NCBI GenBank assembly: GCA_019689615.1
Contig: JADGHD010000100.1
Span: 1-11,401 of the forward strand
Direction of reading: 5' to 3'
DNA: 11,401 bases
Source of the DNA: Frankia sp.
GTDB taxonomy: Bacteria; Actinomycetota; Actinomycetes; Frankiales; Frankiaceae
Both the position numbers and the translations under genes were made by a program. A model generated the notes under the pieces. That model had not been told where the DNA came from, did no database searches, and saw only the letters and a list, made by a program, of their open reading frames with translations. Of this stretch, positions 6,089-11,401 are shown one piece after another. The stretch's first letter is position 1. Each line of letters begins with the position of its first letter.

Positions 6089-6104
6089 TGTGGCGTGGGT
6101 CACG
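6089..6104. promoter_or_regulatory. Second putative Crp-type operator, upstream of the acyl-CoA ligase
   Basis: TGTGGCGTGGGTCACG fits GTG-N6-GNCAC exactly (6090-6103) and TGTGA-N6-TCACA at eight of ten positions. Its centre is about 118 bp before the ligase GTG, nearly the same distance as the site at 2375-2390 from the DUF485 start. The two sites share TGTG-N7-TCACG. Confidence 0.42.
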
Positions 6105-6214
6105 ATACCGGGTGTAGCCGGCCCCGGGCAGCGCGCCCGACGGGCTGACGGGCCAACCTGCGGGCGGCTGGGGACGCCGGCCAGGACCGCCAGGGACGGA
6201 CGAAGGGAGACGCC

Positions 6215-7813
6215 GTGACGGCAGGGAACGCGGCGGCGCGGCCAACCGGGCTCAGCCTGGGCCGGCTGGCCGAGCGCGCGGCCGAGCGGGTGGGCGACGA
6301 GTCGCTGCTGTTGTTCGAGGACCAGCGCTGGACCGCGGCCCAGCTCGCCCAGCGCGCCGCCCGGCTGTCCGGCGGGCTGCGCGCGGCCGGCCTGCGCCCG
6401 GGCGACCGGGTCGTGGTCTGCATGGCCAACTGCCCGGAGGTGGGGATCACCTACACCGCGGCCTGGCGCGCGGGCGCCGCCGTCACCCCGGTGCTCTTCC
6501 TGCTCAGCGAGCCGGAGCTGCGGCACGTGCTGACCGACAGCGGCGCCCGGCTGGTGGTCACCACGCCGGAGTTCCTGCCCAAGGTGCTCGGCGCGGCCCG
6601 CGGCGTCGAGACGCTGGCCGCGGTCGTCCTCGCCGGCTCGGGTGCCGACGCGGCGGCGCCCGGCACCGGCAGCGGGGCGGACCGGGTGCCACCGGTGCTG
6701 GACTACGCCGAGCTCGAGCGGGCGGACGCCGCGCCGCTGATCGACCCCCCGGCCAGCGACATGGCCGCCCTGCTCTACACCGGCGGCACCACCGGCCGGG
6801 CCAAGGGCGTCGTGCTCAGCCACGACGCGCTGGTGGCCGCGTCCTGGGCCGGGCACGTGGCGCTGGAGAACGACTACCCGCCGATCGACGGCCGCAAGGT
6901 CGCCCTGTCGCCGCTGCCGCTCTCGCACGTCTACGGCCTCGTCGTGAGCGTCGTCGGGGTGCACGCGACCGAGCCGTCGACGTCGCTGCTGATGCGCTGG
7001 TTCGACCCGGCCGGCTGGCTGCGGCTGGTCGCCGAGCACGGGGTGCACACCAGCACGCTGGTCCCGTCGATGATCCGGATGATCCTCACCCAGCCCGTCG
7101 CCGAGTACGACACGTCCAGCCTGGTCCGGGTGGTCAGCGGCAGCACCGCCCTGCCCCGCGAGATCGCGCTGGAGTTCGCCCGCCGGCTGCCGCACGTCCA
7201 GCTCGCCGAGGGGTACGGGTGCACCGAGGCGGCGGCCATCGTCTCGACCGCGCCCCGCGGCGGCTCGCCGGTCGGCAGCGTCGGCAGGCCGGCGGCCGGG
7301 GTCCGGATCCGGATCGAGCTGCCGGACGGCACCGAGGCCAGGCCGGGCCAGGCCGGCGAGATCTGCATCTGCGGCCCGTCGCTGATGAGCGGCTACTGGA
7401 ACGCCCCGGCCGAGACCGCCATCGCGCTGCGCGACGGCTGGCTGCACACCGGCGACATCGGCAGGTTCGACGAGGACGGCTTCCTCTACGTCGTGGACCG
7501 GATCAAGGACGTGATCATCCGCAACGGCTTCAACATCTATCCACGCGACATCGAGGAGGTCATGCTCTCCCACCCCGAGGTCGCCGGCTGCGCGGTCGTC
7601 GGCCGCCCCGACCCGCTACACGGCGAGGAGGTGGTCGCGTTCGTGCAGCTCGCGCCGAACGCCACGGCGACCCCGGAAAGCCTCGTCGCCTTCGCGAAGG
7701 AGCGGATCTCGGCGGTGAAGTACCCACGCGAGGTCCGCGTCGTCGACGCGATCCCGCTGACCAGCGTGCTGAAGACCGACCGAAGGGCCCTGCGCGCCAT
7801 GCTCGGCGGCTGA
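6215..7813 (+). CDS. AMP-dependent acyl-CoA synthetase/ligase (FadD/ANL superfamily)
   Basis: A 532-residue adenylate-forming enzyme that would convert a carboxylic acid, ATP and CoA to acyl-CoA. ANL motifs appear in order: the P-loop YTGGTTGRAKG (188-198), SPLPLSHVYG (232-241), YGCTEAA (334-340) and HTGD (411-414). The hinge region DRIKDVIIRNGFNIYP (428-443) follows, and catalytic Lys520 lies in SVLKTDRRALR. Length is normal and both N- and C-terminal subdomains are complete. GTG at 6215 follows AAGGGAG by 5 bases. The FadD-like hinge and size argue for a medium/long-chain or aromatic acyl-CoA ligase rather than a classical Acs of about 650 residues; the exact substrate cannot be read. It may activate the acid imported by the divergent transporters. 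The next gene follows after 74 bp. Confidence 0.92.
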   Translation: MTAGNAAARPTGLSLGRLAERAAERVGDESLLLFEDQRWTAAQLAQRAARLSGGLRAAGLRPGDRVVVCMANCPEVGITYTAAWRAGAAVTPVLFLLSEPELRHVLTDSGARLVVTTPEFLPKVLGAARGVETLAAVVLAGSGADAAAPGTGSGADRVPPVLDYAELERADAAPLIDPPASDMAALLYTGGTTGRAKGVVLSHDALVAASWAGHVALENDYPPIDGRKVALSPLPLSHVYGLVVSVVGVHATEPSTSLLMRWFDPAGWLRLVAEHGVHTSTLVPSMIRMILTQPVAEYDTSSLVRVVSGSTALPREIALEFARRLPHVQLAEGYGCTEAAAIVSTAPRGGSPVGSVGRPAAGVRIRIELPDGTEARPGQAGEICICGPSLMSGYWNAPAETAIALRDGWLHTGDIGRFDEDGFLYVVDRIKDVIIRNGFNIYPRDIEEVMLSHPEVAGCAVVGRPDPLHGEEVVAFVQLAPNATATPESLVAFAKERISAVKYPREVRVVDAIPLTSVLKTDRRALRAMLGG

Positions 7814-7821
7814 CCAGCCCG

Positions 7822-7846
7822 GTCCTGGCCGCGGGCCGGCCAGGAC
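7822..7846 (+). terminator. 10-bp perfect hairpin between the ligase and oxidoreductase genes
   Basis: GTCCTGGCCG (7822-7831) and CGGCCAGGAC (7837-7846) pair perfectly around a 5-base loop, starting 9 bases after the ligase stop. No T-run follows. It could terminate part of the transcription or stabilise the upstream mRNA, giving less flavin oxidoreductase than ligase. The remaining 41 bases to the next start hold only its Shine-Dalgarno. Confidence 0.55.
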
Positions 7847-7887
7847 GGTGGGAAGAGACGCCCGGCGGTGCGCGGTTGGAGCGGAAC

Positions 7888-9027
<1,140 letters not shown>

Positions 9028-9064
9028 CGGGCCGCGCGGCGGCGCGCGTCGCGGCGCCCTCGGC

Positions 9065-9934
9065 TCACGCCGCGGTGATCGTGGTGACGTTGAGCTCGTC
9101 GAGCGGGCCGTCCAGGGGCAGCTGGCGGGGCGGCTTGGCCGGGCGGGTCATCTTCGACGGGTGCAGGACCCGGCCGGTGGTCCTGGCGAGCCAGCCGCGC
9201 GGCAGGAAGCGGGTGGCGGCCGCGGTCAGCGCGTGCCGCCGGCCGTCGACCGCGTACGGCACGCCGCGGCGCAGCGCCCGGAACGCGGTCGCGACGACCT
9301 CCTCCGGCGTGCGCAGCCGGCCGGCCGGGTTGATCTCGACGCCGACCTCGGCGCAGAAGTCGGTGTCGGTCTGCGCCGGGCACAGCGCCAGGATCCGCAC
9401 GCCGCTGTCGCGGTACTCGGCCCAGAGCGCGACCGTGAACGACAGCACGAACGCCTTCGCGGCGGCGTAGACCGCCATGGGCGGGACGGACTGGAACGCG
9501 GTGACCGAGCTGAGGTTGATCAGCGTGCCACGGCCGCGCTCCAGCATTCCCGGGAGGAAATGGTGCGTCAGCCGCTCGACCGCCGCGCACAGCAGCAGGA
9601 TCTCCCGGTGGTTCTGCTCCATGTCCAGCGTGTGGTACGGCCCGTACACGCCGAACCCGGCATTGTTCACCAGGATGTCAACTGTTAAGCCCAGCTCGGC
9701 GAGCCGCGCCGCCAGCTTGTCCGGGCCCTCCTCGACCGCCAGGTCCACGCCGATCGCGTGCACGGTGACCGGGTAACGGCGGCGCAGCCAGGCCGCGGCA
9801 GCCCGCAGCTTGTCGTCCGGCAACGCGGCGATCACCAGGTCCGCGCCCCGCTGCGCGAACGCCTCGGCCAGCGCGAGGCCGATACCCGACGAGGCTCCCG
9901 TCACCAGCGCGGTCTGCCCCCGATAGTCACTCAC
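9065..9934 (-). CDS. Short-chain dehydrogenase/reductase (classical SDR)
   Basis: A 289-residue NAD(P)-dependent oxidoreductase. The Rossmann motif TGASSGIG (12-19), NNAG (90-93) and catalytic S143, Y156 and K160 (LSSVTAF; YAAAK) are all in place with the normal 13-residue S-Y spacing. The usual PG after strand beta-6 reads CPAQTDTDF (185-193), a Gly-to-Ala change. A C-terminal extension (about 242-289) with basic and Pro-rich stretches goes beyond the minimal SDR of about 250 residues. The start is GTG 9934, with AGGAG 9 bases upstream; the frame to 10009 adds an unlikely Arg-rich leader. Codon 83 is TTA (9688-9686) in an unusually A/T-rich TTA-ACA-GTT run. Substrate is unknown; acyl or steroid-like ketones or aldehydes are typical of this COG0300-like group. 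Confidence 0.92.
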   Translation of the reverse strand: MSDYRGQTALVTGASSGIGLALAEAFAQRGADLVIAALPDDKLRAAAAWLRRRYPVTVHAIGVDLAVEEGPDKLAARLAELGLTVDILVNNAGFGVYGPYHTLDMEQNHREILLLCAAVERLTHHFLPGMLERGRGTLINLSSVTAFQSVPPMAVYAAAKAFVLSFTVALWAEYRDSGVRILALCPAQTDTDFCAEVGVEINPAGRLRTPEEVVATAFRALRRGVPYAVDGRRHALTAAATRFLPRGWLARTTGRVLHPSKMTRPAKPPRQLPLDGPLDELNVTTITAA

Positions 9935-10028
9935 GCGATCAAGCTCCTCTCGCCGGGGCGAAACCCGCCCATTCGGCCATCTTGGAGCATGCCGGTGACG
10001 AACCAGCACAGGCCTGGCTAAAGCTGGC

Positions 10029-10044
10029 AGTCGGTTACCCGACT
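10029..10044 (-). repeat. 6-bp stem-loop between the two SDR genes
   Basis: AGTCGG (10029-10034) and CCGACT (10039-10044) pair perfectly around TTAC. It lies 23 bases beyond the stop of the upstream SDR gene on the minus strand. It could be a weak terminator or processing site; the rest of the 132-bp gap shows only the Shine-Dalgarno of the downstream gene. Confidence 0.35.
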
Positions 10045-10066
10045 CACCCGGCCTCTTGCCGACGGT

Positions 10067-10879
10067 TCAGCCGGCCGCCTGCGTGGCCGGGGCCGGCTGG
10101 GTGGCCGGAGCCGCCGGGTTGGCCGCAGCCGCCGGGAGCGGGCGGGCCGGGCGCATCAGGATGTCGGTGACCTCCACCGTCGGCGGGAGCGTGACCGCGG
10201 CCAGCACGATGTCGGCCACGTCCTCCGGCCGCATGAGCAGCTCGGGGGTCCACGCCCGGCCCTCGGCCCGGAAGATCTCCTGCTGCATCGGGGTCGCGGT
10301 CCGCCCGGGCGCCAGCGTGCACACGCGCGGGGCGCCCACCCCCACCTCGCCGCGGAGGCTGTCGGCGACGGCGCGCAGCGCGTGCTTCGTTGCCGCGTAC
10401 TGGCCGGTCCGCGGGCTGGCCACCAGGCCCTGGGTGGAGTTCACGAACACCACGTCCCCCTGGGTGCGGCGCAGGTCGTCGAGCAGCAGCTGGGTGAGCG
10501 CGTACGGGGCGCGGACGTTGATGTCGTACTGGTCGTCGAGGTCGTCGAGCCGGGCCAGCTCCAGCGGGGCCGACCGGTAGGTGCCGGCGGAGTGCACCAG
10601 CACCGACACCGGGCCGGCGAACGCGCGGGCCGCGGCCACCAGCTCGACCCGCTGCCAGCTCACCGTGAGGTCGGCGGCCTGGACGCGCAGGTCCAGGCCC
10701 CGCTCGCGGGCGAGGTCGGCGAGCTCGGCCAGCGCCCTGGCGTCCCGCCCGGTAGCTGTCACCCGGCCGCCGGCGGCGGCCAACCGCAGGGCGACCGCCC
10801 GGCCAATTCCCTTGGACGCACCGGTCACGACCGCCCCCCGCCCGGCCAGGGACCGAACATCCGCACGTGGCGTTGACAA
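10067..10879 (-). CDS. Short-chain dehydrogenase/reductase (second SDR)
   Basis: With the chosen start, a 270-residue classical SDR: TGASKGIG (19-26), catalytic S148, Y161 and K165 (NSTQG; YAATK), and LAPGRTATPM (189-198). The usual NNAG is VHSAG (95-99), a variation seen in some SDRs. A ternary Asn is likely N121 in DINVRAP. The last about 25 residues are an Ala/Pro-rich tail (248-270). The start is uncertain: TTG at 10879 follows AAGGG by 5 bases and gives a normal SDR N-terminus, whereas GTG at 10939 would add 20 residues and lacks a good Shine-Dalgarno. It lies 132 bp upstream of the other SDR on the same strand, so the two may be co-transcribed. They are clearly divergent in sequence, not a recent duplication. 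Confidence 0.9.
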   Translation of the reverse strand: MSTPRADVRSLAGRGAVVTGASKGIGRAVALRLAAAGGRVTATGRDARALAELADLARERGLDLRVQAADLTVSWQRVELVAAARAFAGPVSVLVHSAGTYRSAPLELARLDDLDDQYDINVRAPYALTQLLLDDLRRTQGDVVFVNSTQGLVASPRTGQYAATKHALRAVADSLRGEVGVGAPRVCTLAPGRTATPMQQEIFRAEGRAWTPELLMRPEDVADIVLAAVTLPPTVEVTDILMRPARPLPAAAANPAAPATQPAPATQAAG

Positions 10880-10930
10880 ATCAACCCTTACGTGACTGGA
10901 CTGTTTGGCCCCATCGTATCCAGGCCAGGA

Positions 10931-10957
10931 CGCGACCACTCGCGACCGCTCGCCACC
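10931..10957 (-). repeat. Tandem 10-bp repeat upstream of the second SDR
   Basis: Two 10-mers (CGCGACCACT, CGCGACCGCT) are followed by a degenerate third unit (CGCCACC). The repeats fall at one helical turn and lie 52-78 bp upstream of the TTG start at 10879. They could place copies of a binding protein on one DNA face, or encode nothing if GTG 10939 is the real start. Confidence 0.35.
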
Positions 10958-11005
10958 CGGGCGTGGCCAACCCGCGGCTGGCCGGCCCGACCGCCGCCGC
11001 CGGCC

Positions 11006-11029
11006 GCTGGCGAGCCGGCCGCCGCCAGC
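11006..11029 (-). terminator. 7-bp stem-loop downstream of the small membrane ORF
   Basis: GCTGGCG (11006-11012) and CGCCAGC (11023-11029) pair perfectly with a 10-base loop, 31 bases beyond the stop at 11060 on the minus strand. There is no T-tract. It is a plausible but weak separator from the SDR gene that follows. Confidence 0.35.
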
Positions 11030-11059
11030 TCGGCCAGCCGCCCGCGACGTCGTCTGGGG

Positions 11060-11194
11060 TCAGGACCGGGGGGAGCGGGCGCGCACTGGCCCGCGACCGG
11101 GCCGGGCGGCGGCGCGGTCACGCGGCTGGTGGGCCCGCACCGACAGCACCGCCCCGGCCCCGAGAAGAAGGCCGATGATGATTGCGTACAACAT
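11060..11194 (-). CDS. Possible small single-helix membrane protein (44 residues)
   Basis: Not recognised. From ATG 11194 the product starts MLYAIIIGLLLGAGAVLSV, one strong hydrophobic helix (about 2-19), followed by a basic, Arg/Pro-rich cytoplasmic-type tail (20-44). Third codon positions are mostly G/C, and the helix region is less G+C-rich than its surroundings. GAGGA directly abuts the ATG, which is too close for a normal Shine-Dalgarno. TTG 11191 or TTG 11269 (69 residues) are alternatives. Other frames here are Arg/Pro/Gly-rich shadows. The hydrophobic run is the main reason to list it; it could be chance in a non-coding edge. Confidence 0.4.
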   Translation of the reverse strand: MLYAIIIGLLLGAGAVLSVRAHQPRDRAAARPGRGPVRARSPRS

Positions 11195-11228
11195 TCCTCG
11201 AGGATGGGCGGCGGTTTTCCCGGCTGTC

Positions 11229-11275
11229 CATCGAGAATTGTGACGCCCACGCGTCAGGCTGGGCGGCAATTGATG
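11229..11275. promoter_or_regulatory. Nested inverted repeat upstream of the small ORF
   Basis: The inner repeat TGACGC (11241-11246) and GCGTCA (11251-11256) is perfect around CCAC. It is enclosed by outer arms CATC...AATTG (11229-11232, 11236-11240, with a 3-base bulge) and CAATTGATG (11267-11275). The outer arms pair over 9 bp. The inner 16-bp palindrome resembles a dimeric operator, and the full 47 bases could fold as a branched RNA. It is 35-81 bp upstream of ATG 11194. Confidence 0.45.
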
Positions 11276-11302
11276 TCTCCCAGGTCACCCGCGGACGCCG
11301 GC

Positions 11303-11345
11303 CGGATTCCTCACCTGCGCGGACGACGCGTCGGCCGGGAATCCG
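11303..11345. repeat. 8-bp inverted repeat near the window edge
   Basis: CGGATTCC (11303-11310) and GGAATCCG (11338-11345) are perfect inverted repeats with a 27-base spacer. Apart from this and the nested repeat, nothing else is supported in 11195-11401; a minus-strand frame open from the edge to a TGA at 11287-11285 is too short to call. Confidence 0.3.
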
Positions 11346-11401
11346 CCGGGAATGCCGGCGCCACCGCGCCGGGCGAATGTCGCCAGCCCGACACCCGCGG
11401 C

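Larger units (their letters stand above)
5836..6214. other. Divergent regulatory intergenic region (379 bp)
   Basis: No credible gene is seen here; frames crossing it are low-complexity Pro/Arg/Gly-rich. It separates the LytTR operon (leftward) from the acyl-CoA ligase (rightward). Ordered symmetry elements are listed separately: direct repeats at 5866-5893, a perfect palindrome at 5962-5980, an inverted repeat at 6028-6049 and a Crp-type site at 6089-6104. The number of elements suggests that more than one regulator acts on the two divergent units. Confidence 0.7.

Noticed and set aside
6023..7573. 516-residue minus-strand frame opposite the acyl-CoA ligase
   Set aside because: His/Asp/Arg/Gly-rich antisense shadow; the plus strand carries all the ANL motifs in order.
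7219..7887. In-frame upstream extension of the flavin oxidoreductase into the ligase gene
   Set aside because: The extension is an alternative frame of the ligase with Arg/Gly-rich composition; the GTG at 7888 with its Shine-Dalgarno gives the proper family start.
9028..9064. GC-rich stem (9033-9046) between the convergent genes as a bidirectional terminator
   Set aside because: Only 5 bp of perfect pairing in a CG-repetitive stretch where such pairing is expected by chance.
10873..10878. TTGACA, a perfect -35 hexamer on the plus strand
   Set aside because: No TANNNT-like -10 lies 16-19 bp downstream and no plus-strand gene follows; it overlaps the second SDR start by chance.
11285..11401. 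Minus-strand frame open from the window edge to a TGA at 11287-11285, possible 3' end of a neighbouring gene
   Set aside because: Only 38 codons with Gly/Ala/Pro-rich content and no recognisable motif; other frames are equally open.

Overview
The window is about 72% G+C by eye, with strong G/C preference at third codon positions, many GTG starts and GTGA/ATGA stop-start overlaps. This points to a high-GC actinomycete; a Frankia-like or related soil lineage is plausible, but nothing here fixes the genus. No rRNA, tRNA, CRISPR array, transposase or phage gene was seen.

Left part (about 1-5835, all minus strand). Read in transcription order, this is a regulator-and-transport block: a LytTR-type response regulator (4936-5835), a small two-helix membrane protein (4341-4958), a 637-residue sodium:solute symporter with a roughly 100-residue extracytoplasmic insert (2431-4344), a DUF485 membrane protein (1867-2268), and an ActP-like cation/acetate symporter (215-1870). 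There are thus two consecutive pairs of small membrane protein plus SSS-family symporter, and within each pair the genes overlap by 4 bp. The second pair follows a 162-bp gap that holds a good Crp-type operator. No sensor kinase is present. The transcript ends in a series of stem-loops, including a 12-bp perfect stem, followed by a G-quadruplex-capable G-rich tract at the window edge.

Centre (5836-6214) is a 379-bp divergent intergenic region rich in symmetry: direct GGTTC(C/A)ACC repeats, a perfect 19-bp palindrome, a 22-bp inverted repeat and a second Crp-type site. To its right, on the plus strand, lie an AMP-forming acyl-CoA ligase (6215-7813), a strong 10-bp hairpin, and a luciferase-like flavin-dependent oxidoreductase (7888-9027).

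Right part (9065-10939, minus strand) carries two short-chain dehydrogenase/reductase genes convergent with the ligase pair, then a low-confidence 44-residue single-helix membrane protein (11060-11194) and a non-coding edge containing a nested inverted repeat.

Functional reading (inference): the left half looks like a short-chain carboxylate uptake and regulation module. LytTR systems in E. coli (BtsSR, PyrSR) and Bacillus (LytST) control carboxylate/pyruvate transporters, and the acs-yjcH-actP locus is a precedent for a CRP-regulated ligase/DUF485/symporter set. The divergent ligase could activate the imported acid. The shared Crp-type motif in front of both the DUF485-actP pair and the ligase suggests common catabolic control. 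Two genes, the LytTR regulator and the first SDR, each contain one rare TTA leucine codon.
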